Positions 52,001 through 62,745 of a stretch of 64,000 nucleotides of DNA are shown piece after piece. This DNA is from Heracleum sosnowskyi (Eukaryota; Streptophyta; Magnoliopsida; Apiales; Apiaceae). Location of the stretch: the NCBI GenBank assembly GCA_030848705.1, contig CM061245.1, forward strand, positions 78,231,564 to 78,295,563. Direction: 5' to 3'. Positions within the stretch are counted from its first letter, which is position 1; each line of letters begins with the position of its first letter. The position numbers and the translations under genes are program-made. The notes beneath the pieces were generated by a model. That model saw nothing but the letters and a program-made list of their open reading frames with translations, had not been told where the DNA came from and did no database searches.

Positions 52001-53488
52001 GTGTAAGACCAACCAATGAAGCAGTCTTAGAAACCTTTTTCCATGAAATATCTAGAATCTTCTTAGATGGAGAGGCTGAAGAGTCTGAGATAGATACAAT
52101 TTTTGTTTGTGCATCAGGAATACCAACATCAGGATTTGCTAGAGCATCAGGAGTAGATGACTCATCAGGATTTGATGTCTGAATATCAGTATCCTTCATT
52201 TGCACCTTCAAAGGAATATGATACCTGCTTTTTGACAATTTACTTTTCTTCTGTGGCTTTGATGAAGGTGCCACAGCTTCAGTAGCAGTATCAGCAACTT
52301 CCTTGATTATCTTAAATTTAGAGGAAATTGGCATGTCATCTTCAGAATCAGATTCATCCCTTAATACCAATTTTCTCTTCACAGAAACAGCCTCATTCAC
52401 CTTCTCAGCTTTCTTCTGAACCAGGACCCCTTGTATACCCCCTTGTTTCTTATTTTTAGTGAGTGGTGTAGAGGAAAAATCCTTTGAACCTGATTGCCTT
52501 CCAGACACATCAGTTTTAGCTGATTTCTTTGATTTTACAACTAAAGTCTTTTGAGAGACAGTAGAGGTGGCTGTTAATTGTTTAGACTGTTTAGGTGGCA
52601 TGCTTATGTCAGAAACAAGGTGTGATGGACCTTGCCCCATAGCATTAGAAAGTAATCCGTAACAAGTAGGCATTTTCTGATGTAAGAAAAACCTGACCTC
52701 ATCAGGAATAAAAGCATTTCCAATAAAACCATTTGCCTTATCACTGTTGACTAAGGACTTAATATTATTCTCTGTAATTCTACAAATTGGTAGAATCACA
52801 TCATTCTCAAAAACAGCATTAGGACATAAATGATTAAATATCAACTGTAAAAATCTAAGAAAACAGACAGAACCTAACTTATCTGATTTCCTATCACTTA
52901 AAGCTTTTAAGATAAAAGACCCATAATCAAACACTGTAGAATGGATAAGAGAGTACCCAATTTTGAGAGATCCTAATGGAAGAACATCAAAATTTGATGT
53001 CTTGTTCAGGAAACAGCGACTGATCGTATCAAAGAAGAAATTCCATTCCTTCTTAATCTTTGTCCTGAAGAGATTGCCATATCTCTTTTTACTTCGCCAT
53101 TGTAACCTAATTTTGTAACAAACTCAAAAAGAGTCGAGTCTGAAACATTATCAGGAACAGCATCACCAAGAACAGGTAAATGTAGTGCATCCTCCACAAT
53201 TGCAGGAGTCACATAGTGAGTAACCCCATCATATTCAAAACTCATCAGGACTGAGTCAGAATGCCCTTTGTCAAAAGTAACTGAGTTCCAAACCTGCATG
53301 ATTGACCTAAAAGAAACACTTGTAGGTTCTGTTAAAGCAAACTTCAATGGGCTTGAAGCTAGAAAATCTTGGATAATGTGAAACTCAGAAGGCAAATCCT
53401 GATGATTCAGAATAGCTACAAAATTATTAGTGGCAAAAGTAACACCACTAATCACAGTCTGTTAGTTCATGAATGATGAAGACGCCAT
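49025..53488 (-). pseudogene. E5 third ('env-like') ORF, full-length but broken
   Basis: The likely original start is ATG at 53488 (MASSSF), with TAA at codon 9 (53462-53464). The N-terminal block keeps the FHIIQDFLASSPL region and, after a frameshift near 53080, a counterpart of the KEWSFFFD motif of family A. The middle has Thr-Gln-Glu-Pro repeats and Asn-Pro-Asp segments. A helical part with DVKKGEKV follows, then an Arg-Gly-rich patch (RGRGGRGRRGARRGRRGS). The C-terminal domain has LLYFMKDGSVKILSIQDLL. Further damage: TAA at 50511, a 2-nt loss near 50490, TAG at 49403 and TAA at 49097. It is the best template for what E3 has lost. No membrane segment is seen. Confidence 0.88.
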
Positions 53489-53981
53489 TAAAAAAATATA
53501 GAAAGCTTGAGAATTGAGATTTAGAAAATAGGGTTCTTGAGCACAGAGAGAGAATGAAGATGAAAAACTGATGAAGAGAGAGTAATCAGAAATTTAGAAA
53601 ATCAAATGTATTTTGTTAAAACAAAATATTACTCTCAATGACAGGTGGCAAAATATGATTTGTGCAAAAATGATTAGTGGACAAATTACGTGCGTAATTA
53701 AACATAACTGCACCGCTTTTTATGTGTATCTATTTGTATATATCTATCAGTGTGACACACGCGCGCATACAGTTGTCCAACCAAAACTCAAACGTTTCTC
53801 ATCAGATACTGACGAAAAATCAGGCACAAATTAAGCAATGAAATACTGACCTGTACATCAGGATTGATCAGTTGACTTCGTGTCAGGATTACGTCCTATC
53901 AGGATTTGATCAAAATTACATACCTTGCAGAATGACCATCAGGATTTGACAGTCATCAGGATTTCCTCTCTGTAGCTTTTC
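53489..53981. other. E5 spacer between pol and third ORF
   Basis: 493 bp with no ORF supported. It holds TCAGGATT words (53860-53965), an ACGTGCGTAAT segment near 53690 and AT-rich DNA before the third ORF. It lacks the antisense gene present in E3. Confidence 0.65.
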
Positions 53982-56728
53982 TCAGAAATTCTCAAAGTTC
54001 ATCATTCCAAGTTCATTCACCAACTTATTGAAAGTAGCTTCAGGCAGTGGCTTGGTGAATATATCAGCTAGTTGTTGATCAGTAGGAACAAAGTGAAGTT
54101 CAATTGTTCCTTCCAGAACTTGTTCTCTTATGAAATGATATCTAATACTGATGTGTTTAGTAAGAGAATGTTGAACTGGATTTCCTGTCATTGCAATAGC
54201 ACTTTGGTTATCACAATAAATAGGGATTTTTGAGTATGACAGGCCATAATCTAACAACTGATTTCTCATCCACATTATCTGAGCACAACAACTTCCTGCA
54301 GCAATGCACTCAGCTTCTGCAGTTGAAGTAGAGATAGACTTTTGATTTTTACTAAACCATGAAACTAGTCTACCACCCAAAAACTGACAACTTCCTGAAG
54401 TACTTTTCATGTCTATTTTGCATCCTGCAAAATTAGAATCTGAATAACCACATAAACCAAAATCTGATTCCCTTGCATACCAAAGGCCAAGTGAAGGAGT
54501 GCCTTTGAGATATCTGAAAATTCTTTTAACTGCAATCAGATGAGGTTCCCTTGGTTTTTCTTGAAATCTTGCACACAGACAGGTTGCAAACATGATATCT
54601 GGTCTACTTGCAGTGAGATACAATAAAGAGCCAATCATTCCTCTGTAATGAGTTACATCTACCTCGGTACCTTGATCAGGATCAAGTTTGGTAGCTGTAG
54701 TTATGGGAGTACTTGTAGTAGCACAATCTTCCATGTTAAACCTTTTCAACAAATTCTTTGTGTATTTTGACTGATTGATAAAAATGCCATCATCAGTCTG
54801 TTTAACTTGAAGACCAAGAAAATAACTCATTTCTCCCATCATGCTCATTTGATATCTTGACTGCATAAACTTAGAAAACTTTTCACACAGCTTATTGTTT
54901 GTTGACCCAAAAATGATATCATCAACATAAATCTGAACTAAAAGAAAATCCTTACCATGATTCAAATAAAATAGAGTTTTATCAATGGTACCTCTTTTGA
55001 ATCCACTTTCCAGTAAGAATTGAGCTAGTGTTTCATACCATGCTCTTGGAGCTTGCTTTAGTCCATAAAGTGCTTTATCCAATCTATAAACATGATTTGG
55101 ATATTTAGGATCAATGAAACCAGGAGGTTGTTCAACATATACTTCTTCCTCCAGTTCACCATTTAAGAAAGCACTTTTCACATCCATCTGGAAAACCTTG
55201 AATTTCTTATGAGCTGCATATGACAGAAAGATCCTGATGGCCTCTAGTCTTGCAACAGGAGCAAAAGTTTCATCATAGTCAATTCCTTCTTGTTGAGAAT
55301 ACCCCTCTGCAACTAGTCTTGCTTTGTTTCTGATAATTACACCATCTGAATCAGTCTTATTTTTGAAAATCCATTTAGTACCAATAATTGACCTGTTCTT
55401 TGGTCTTAGCACCAGTTTCCAGACTTCATTCCTTTAAAATTCATTCAATTCTTCTTGCATTACAGTAACCCAATCAGCATCTTTAAGTGCATCTTCAACT
55501 TTCTTTGGCTCCTCCTTGGATAGAAAGTTATTGTATAGACATTCATTCTGAGTTGCACTTCTTGTCTGAACACGTGCATCGGGATCTCCAATGATCAGAT
55601 CAGGAGTATGAATTGCAGTCCATTTTCTTGCTGATGGTAAGTCATGTCTTGATGTAGATGCTCCCCCTGGATTGGTGTTATCTTGATTTGAAGAATTTGT
55701 TGCAGTTGAAGCTCCCCCTGAATTATTGTTATCTCCTCCTGATGAATTATCAGGATTGTCACTTGAATCAGTATTTGAAGAATTCTGTCCTGATGATTGA
55801 GTTGGCTCTGAACTTGTAGTAGAATGTTGTTTCTCCCCCTCAACATTAGCACTACTAGATGTATTACTATTATTTTCATCATCAGTATTAGCACCATCAG
55901 GAATTGGTGTGTCATCAGGATTTGATGAATCATCAGGATTTGGTGACCCATCAGTATCTGATGAATTGACAAGATCTGATTCATTTTCTTCAGGTTCCTT
56001 GGTAGCTTCATTTTCAAAAACCAATCTATCATGAGAGTCTTCATTCAATCCAATTATCTTCTTATCATCAAAAGATACATTTATTGACTCCATGACAGTC
56101 CTTGTTCTCAAATTAAAAACTCTAAATGCTCTTAATGCGGGATAGCCTATGAAAATTCCTTCATCAGCCTTTCTTTCAAATTTCCCTAGCTGTTCAGGAT
56201 GAGTTTTGAGAACAAAACATTTACAGCCAAACACATGCAAATGCTTCAAACTTGGTTTCTTCTCCTTGAGTGATTGATAAGGAGTAACACCATGTCTGTT
56301 TATCAATGTGAGATTTTGAGTATAGCATGCTGTATTGACTGCTTCAGCCCAGAAATATGATGGCAATTTAACTTCTTCCAACATAGTTCTGCCAGCTTCA
56401 ATAAGAGTTCTATTTTTCCTTTCAACTACTCCATTTTGCCGAGGTGTGCCAGGAGCAGAGAATTGTTGAATAATTCCTTTGTACTTGCAGAACTCTTCCA
56501 TCTTTGAATTCTTAAACTCAGTACCATTATCACTCCTCAGTATCTTGACTTTGTACTTTGTAGTTGTCTCAATCATTCTCACATGATCGAACAGTATTTC
56601 AGGAGTTTCATCTTTTCTGTGCAGAAAATACACCCAGGTGAATCTAGAATATTCATCAACAATTACAAGAGTGTACCTTTTCTTACTGATGGACATAATG
56701 TTGACTGGTCCAAATAGATCAAGATGCA
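53982..56728 (-). pseudogene. pol: E5 pol (integrase core to RNase H), 5' part cut off by E6
   Basis: Begins in the integrase core at HLDLFGPVN where E6 inserted (after 56728). RSDNGTEF and the E-containing GVVERKNRTL are intact, with GTPRQNG replacing GTPQQNG. An acidic Asn-Pro-Asp/Ser-rich linker follows. TAA at 55434-55436 replaces GAA just upstream of RT. The frame then stays open through QMDVKSAFLNG, YVDDIIFGS, RNase H and the terminal ADIFTKPL. The residues MIFIPN that appear to start the upstream frame belong to the E6 LTR. Confidence 0.92.
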
Positions 56729-56918
56729 TGTTAGGAATGAATATCACTTAGAAACTAGACAGAAGGGGGGGGGGTGAATGGATAGTTTGATAGATTTTTG
56801 CTTTCTTGAAACTCAAGATAAACTGTATATGATTATGCTATGTAATATGCAGAATGTAAACAACACACACAATCACTTTAATCTACTTTGTATTAAGCAA
56901 ATTAAATACTACAGCTTT

Positions 56919-56951
56919 CCAAGAAATTCACAATCGAATTTCTGGCTTCTA
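56919..56951 (-). other. Conserved LTR stem-loop, E6 copy
   Basis: CCAAGAAATTC (56919-56929) pairs with GAATTTCTGG (56936-56945) with one bulge. TAGAAG on the element strand (56946-56951) precedes it, as in the other families, although the stem sequence is unrelated. Confidence 0.65.
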
Positions 56952-57389
56952 AACAAGAACAGTTTGTATCTTGCTTGCTTACAGAGAAAAGAGTGCTTAA
57001 GATAAAACTTTGTGTTTCTCTCTTACAGCTAACAATAGGGTGTGCACGATATATATAAGTCCTATACAAACTAGTGCACACACCTATTTTTACACAGTTG
57101 CCCCTAGCTGAAAGTCCAACTTGTCCTGCCATAGGAGGTTAACTGTGTCAGGAAGGACCACCTGCTTTTCGGAGTCTTTCCCGTTTCTGTAGCTGCTTGT
57201 CTCTTATCTTTCTCTCCAAGTTTAGCTGTAGATTTGCCATCTGTTCTTTGGACCACCTTTCCAGAACAAATGCTTCAGTATTTGTCTCCTTTGATTCTTG
57301 GTTATGTACCTTGATTTGTCTTGTTATAAACGGCTAAGTGTTGATATCGTGAACTCCACTTTATTCCTGACTTCGCGATGTCCCTTGTG

Positions 57390-57740
57390 AAGACTACGCG
57401 ATATGGCCTTTGAGGACTTTGCGACATAAGCCATTTGATGACTATACGACATAGGTCATTCAAGGACTATGCGACATAAGCCATTTAATGACTATGCGAT
57501 ATAGGTCATTTGACAACTATGCGACATAAGCCATTTGAGGACTATGCGACATAGGTCATTTGATGACTATGCGACATAAGCCATTTGAGGACTTCACGAT
57601 CTAGGCATCTTTGACTTTGCTAACTTCAACACTTCACGAAATGAGTCTTGAGGACTTCAAGACATAGTACAAAATTGACTATGCGATATAGCACTTCTCG
57701 ACATGGATATTGGTGACTTCACGACATAGCTTTCTTCTGA
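57390..57740. repeat. 25-bp tandem repeat in E6 LTR
   Basis: Eight 25-bp units start at 57415, 57440, 57465, 57490, 57515, 57540, 57565 and 57590. They alternate between ATAAGCC and ATAGGTC versions around GACTATGCGAC, giving a 50-bp higher-order period. Degenerate copies continue to about 57740 and just before 57415. Confidence 0.92.
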
Positions 57741-58227
57741 CTTTGCTATATAATGCCTTAGACAAAATTCTGCAACTTATTTCTTTAGAGCCTTATTCAT
57801 TTCTATTCTGCTGCATGAACAATTCTGAACTTCTACCAGGACAATTATTCAATGGCCTATATACATTATAGATGCAAGAAATTGACTAATCTCATTATAA
57901 TTCTGAGCATACATGATCAAACTAATGTTCATGAGAACAAGACAAGTACATTGAGAGACCTATACTATATCCCAGTGATAGAGTTCACTAGGTCATGTAG
58001 TGTGATATAGTCACATAGTGTAGGCTTGTTAATGGTGGTATACAGACATGTCTTGAGCCTAACAATCTCCCCCAAATTGTGAGTAAGACCCATAGGCACA
58101 ATTTCATGTCTGATAACAAGCCTAACTAACATAAAAAAAACATATGCAGAAAAAGGAAAATAAAGAACAGAGTTTTATAACAGCTTAAACATGCAGGCTT
58201 ACAGAATTGTCATTGATTCTTAGCTGC

Positions 58228-61200
58228 TTACTTTTCCAGTTCCTTGTCAAGGAGATCATCATAGATTTTCTTCTTTCTCATTTCTTTTTTTCTCTTCATA
58301 TCTATGATGGCCACTTGAAGTTCTTCTCTTGCAATAAGTTCTTCAATGAGAGGAGAGTCTTTTAGATCATCAATTGCAGCTTTGAGGGCACTTTCCACAT
58401 ATGAATCCAGAAAATCCATCCTTATCTTGCTTTTGCCTCCAAGAGAATTTTTGTACTCCCCAATATAAGGATTTTGTTTTACCCTGCAAAGCCCTTTCTT
58501 CCTCAGTTCCTTAGCTCTTTCCTCCATTTCAGCCATCTCTTTTTCTTTCTGAATTATCTTCTTTTCATTTTCCTTCCTTAGATTCTCTTCATAATCAGAG
58601 TGCATCTTCATAGACCTTGCTATCTATATTTTCCACATCCTTTCTTCCTTTTCTTCAAAGTATAAAAGAGCATTTATCCTTTCAAGTTCATATTTGGGAA
58701 AATACTGCCAGCTTCCTTGCTTCATTATCCTTTCTCTTCCATCAGTGTATTTGATCTCTAGATGATCTAGTTTCACCTTGACTTCAAAGATTCTTTGAGC
58801 TCTCAAAAATGCTAGGGCATCTTCATCATAGTCTTCATCCAGAGGAAGAACATTGATCCCTACTACATTAGTGATTGCCCCATTCTTCTTTGTTATCCTT
58901 GTCCTTTTGGCTGCCCTCTTGATCTTCATATGTTTCACTTAAGGTAGCTTTCTGGAGCAGGGAGAATTAGTCTTCAGTGCCACATCACTTGGAAGTAGCT
59001 TTATACCTTTCCCTTTCATCCACTGTAACACTCCACTAGCTGTAACTTTGTGGAAGTGTCTTCTTGATATTTCTTTTGTGGCTTCATCTTTCTTCTGTGG
59101 CAATTCAGGTTCAGAAGTCTTGGATAAAGATTTTGGAGGATCATTACTAACAATACCCACCCTAGACTTGGAGTCTTGTGTTGTGGTTAAAGTACTACTA
59201 ACAATGTCCTTGACTTGCTGAATTCCAGTTCTAGTTTTCTTGACTGTTTCCTTTGTTCCCTTGGAGTCCCTCTTGTCATCATCAGCATCTTTGGATTTCT
59301 TGGATGTTTTGCCTTTGCTGTTCTCACTACCTCCATCCTTATTGCTCCTTGATTGAGATCTCATTCTATAGGTTTTCTCCTCATCATCATCCTCACCATC
59401 TTTCATCTTGCTCTTTTCTTTGAGAGACTCAGGAATGACTCCATGAATCAAGAAAGATTGTAAAGTGTGAATCATTTCAAGCTCTTCAGCTGTCTTAACT
59501 ACTTTCTTGGATCTCAGCATCTGCAACAGCTGGTTGATTCTAGCGTTGTTCTTCATTGTCAAGTCTGAGGGAATCACCAGTTGGTCAATACTGCTGTCTT
59601 GAGATAGACTTTGGAAGATTATTTTCCTTGGCTTGGAGATAACCTTAAACAATCTTTGATTTTGGTCTATCTTCAAGTCATTATGCCGCCTCTTGTTGTT
59701 TTCCCCATGCTTTCCAATCAAATCCAGAATTATTGACAGCTCAGTAAATCTCAGTTTCTCCAGAGTTTGAAATGATAGATGCCACAAGCAGTTGTCCTTG
59801 CTCACCATGATAACTTCTCTTAGATGGACATCCTTGATTTTCCTTACTGCCATAGTGAAGTACTTGATGCTTTCCTTGATCTTTTCTCTGTAGACCCTTG
59901 CATCCTCTTGAGCATTGCTATAGATGGCTTTCAGAAACTCCAGGAAGGCCTCATCATGATAGATGTTTGAATTGGCAACTTCCAGTAGCTTGGCCTCAGT
60001 GATAATTGTGGCTTTGATAGGTTTGGCACTTGAAGTAGGTTGAGGAGCTGAAATGTCCTTTGGCATGGTAGAGGGATGGAAGGTAGTTGTGACTGTGCTT
60101 CTTTGACCTTGAGCACTGATGACATCCACAGAGGGAAGAGTGATTGGCTTTATAGTCTCTTCTGTGAGTTTGCCCTTAAGCTTTTGCTGCTTGGCAGGTA
60201 CTCCCCTCTCTTTTTCAAAATGACCTCCTTTTCTTTCTCCCCCTTAGGCTTGGAATCAGACAAGATGTCTTGAGCTTCTCCAGGGATAGGCAGGTTCATG
60301 TGTCTCATCATTGATGTCATCATTTGTTGTTGCACCAACAAGATATTAGATGTGGAGTTGGTTTAATCATCCATCTTAGCATTAAGCTGCTCCAAGGAGT
60401 GAGATAGTCCTTTGTTTTCTGCTTTCAGATCAGCTACCTCCTTTTCCAAGTCATCCACCTTGGAGAACAGTTGTTGAGATTTGAAAGAGTTGAGGGATTG
60501 GTCTTTGATTTTGGAGAAGTCAAACTTGGAGATGTCAGAAATAGGAACCTCATCAACAAGCTTGTTCCCATACTGATTCTTCCAGAGTACTGTAAGCATG
60601 GAGTTTGAGTTGATGTTGGCCTGCACCTGATTGTCTAGCTTGGTAGAAAGCTTCTTCATGTTATCTGAAACCATAGCTAGGGTGCAGTCCATTATGGTGA
60701 CATTGGAGGCAGTTTTCTGGATCTCCTTAAGAATGCCATCTACCTTGGGAAAGTCTGAAAGAAAACAGTTTTTGAGTTGTGCAATAGAATGAGCTGTCTC
60801 TTCTTGAATGGTGGAGATCTCTGACTGAAGACCTTTCCCAAGAAAATGCATAGCTTTAAGTTGGCTCTTGTAGACATCATTAATTGCATCATAGATTTCA
60901 GCAGGAGAGAGACCTTTGGCATTTGACCCCAAGGCTGTAAGATAGTCCTCCCTGAGAAAAGCTAGAGCCTCCTTGAGCTTTATAGTCCTTTTGCCATCCA
61001 GCCAAGCATCCACATTTCCAGCTTGCTGGGCTTCATCCACAATTTTATCTTGTTGTGCTTCAACATCCTCCTTGTGAGTGAGAAGAATAGCCTCATAGTC
61101 AGAATTTGGGAGGTTTGCAGTGAGGAGATGTTGAGAAATCCTAGAGATCTCATCAATTTGTGCCACATGAAGATCTTGTAATTCTTCTTCCGTCAATTGT

Positions 61201-62029
61201 GGTGGCACAGAAGATGATCCTGAAGCCCTGTCATGTTGCACAGGTTTCAGCCATTCAGTAATTGTGGCCTGAGCCAAGTCAGAGCTAGTGCTTGGCACTT
61301 CATGGGGAATTGTTGAGTGAGTTTCCTCCAGTCTTGGAATGACTGTAGAGTCTGATGTTGTTTCCATTGAAATGGGATGTGTTACAGCACCATCTCTATA
61401 TGCCTGTGAAGGCAAATCCAAATCCATGAGAAATGGAGAGTCTGGCATAGAGTCTCCAGTAAAAACTGGTGAATCCTCTATGTTTGTGTTGGTGTCATTA
61501 GGATATGCCTCAGCATGCATTCCCTGACCAACTGAGTGGGGGTCCTGAGTGGTGAGCACAGTGTCATGCACCATGTCACTTGAAATTGGCTCAATCACAG
61601 GAGTGGATTGTGATTGATCAAGGGCAAGATTGTCATTAGAATGACTCTCTTGTGCAGAAGAAATTTTTATGGAAGAATCTGAGAGAGAAGTGGGGTTTAG
61701 ATTGAATTTTGGCAACTCCCCTTGAGAAATAGGAGGAGTTTCAATAGTGATGTGCTCTCCACTCTGTGTATGATCATCCTTATTTCTCCTAGGGTCAAGA
61801 GTGAGTTCTTGACCCTGTGCATACTCATTACAGGTTGTAGTGGGGAGGCTACTCTTTTCAATGCCAATGCCCTGTTGAGAGGACATTGACAGTAATAGGT
61901 GTTTAAGAACCGTACAAAGCACTTGTACCTTGGGTTTGCCTCCGCCTCAGAGGGAATTGAAAGTAGATTTGTTTCTTTAGGAATGGTTAAAGGGATTGAG
62001 GATGATGCTGTTTGAGATTTGGGTGCCAT
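58228..62029 (-). pseudogene. E6 third ('env-like') ORF, divergent and broken
   Basis: Minus-strand coding pieces lie in the third-ORF position. The ATG at 62029 (MAPKSQTASSSIPLTIPK) is followed by a phase change near 61900 into a long open stretch (61922-60363). That stretch has an acidic, Ser/Thr-rich N-terminal part, a helical middle and a C-terminal coiled coil (SKVDDLEKEVADLKAENKGL). A TAA at 60363 and a phase change near 60200 follow. A block with FLEFLKAIYSNAQEDARVY and a Lys/Ser/Asp-rich segment ends at TAA 58939. The final part, KYELERINALLYFEEKEERMW then KKEMRKKKIYDDLLDKELEK, contains TAG at 58624. Sequence similarity to families A and B is not evident beyond the general architecture (globular, acidic, coiled coil, basic, globular). 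Confidence 0.8.
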
Positions 62030-62745
62030 TTCAATATTGAGAGTGAAGAAGAGAGTAGAGAATTAGAGCTTAGGGTTGAGAATTGAGAGTAGTAGACAAG
62101 ATGAAAAGTTGTGAACGGTTAGAAATGAGTATTTATATGATAGAGACACTACGATATGGAGTTATGAATATGTACAGACTAATTGTATGTCGCGAAGTCT
62201 CAAAATGGCCTGTACCGAAAAGTCTTGCAAAGTATATCGTAGAGTCCTGAAATGAACTATGTCGCAAAGTCTTGAAGATAGAAGGATTTTGGGTGACTTT
62301 GCGATATAGTGAAAATACCCTGTCTAAAACTCTCTTTTTGAAATTTTACGCATTTTGTCAGACTTAAATCAAAAATTGAAATAAAATAAATTTAAATCAA
62401 AATTCTGCCAAATATGGAGACTTGTCGATATAGTTATTCTAAGTCGCAAAGTCATTAAAATGAACTATGTCGCAAACTCATGAAATGAACTATATCGCAA
62501 AGTCTCACAATTTCAACAATTTGCGATATGAGTCTGTTTGATTTGTACTATGTTGTGAACTCTCAAAATCATCTATATCGAGATGTCTCAAAAGCTCACA
62601 ACTGCACAACCAAATATGATTTTGAAAAAATATGCAGTAAAATACTGAAATATTTATAAATCATATCTCAGCTAATTTTCACTCCAAATAAATAGAGCAT
62701 TTAGATACAGTGAAAATTTACTGCTGCAATTATGAACTGGCATAC
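62030..62745. other. E6 spacer with inverted copies of the LTR repeat unit
   Basis: No gene is supported. From about 62180 to 62590 the plus strand repeats AATGAACTATGTCGCAAAGTC-like units (for example near 62252, 62460 and 62486). These are reverse complements of the GACTATGCGACATAGGTCATT units in the E6 LTR. At least one copy near 62303 has the opposite orientation. Confidence 0.75.

Larger units (their letters stand above)
48365..56728 (-). mobile_element. E5: family-B Sirevirus, 3' half in window, pol cut by E6
   Basis: The 3' LTR is at 48365-48915, then polypurine tract, third ORF (49025-53488), spacer and pol (53982-56728). The gag, 5' LTR and rest of pol lie past the right edge beyond E6. 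The left target duplication copy would be AGTTA at 48360-48364. It carries multiple stops and frameshifts in the third ORF and one stop in pol. It keeps the N-terminal third-ORF domain that E3 has lost, and has no antisense ORF. Confidence 0.92.
56729..58064 (-). repeat. E6 3' LTR (1,336 bp)
   Basis: Begins TGTTAGGAATGAATATC and ends GCCTAACA. A G-run (AGAAGGGGGGGGGGTGAAT, about 56761-56779) matches the AGAAGGGGGGTTGAAT run in family-B LTRs. A TATATATA stretch lies at about 57049-57057. A stem-loop lies at 56919-56945. The U3 part contains a 25-bp tandem repeat. The polypurine tract GGGGGAGAT adjoins at 58065-58077 (element strand). Confidence 0.92.

Noticed and set aside
56729..56747. Start of E5 pol at MIFIPN
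   Set aside because: These bases belong to the E6 LTR; the true E5 pol sequence starts at 56728 and is truncated.
57390..57740. CRISPR-like array
   Set aside because: Units are contiguous 25-bp tandem copies without unique spacers, inside a plant LTR.
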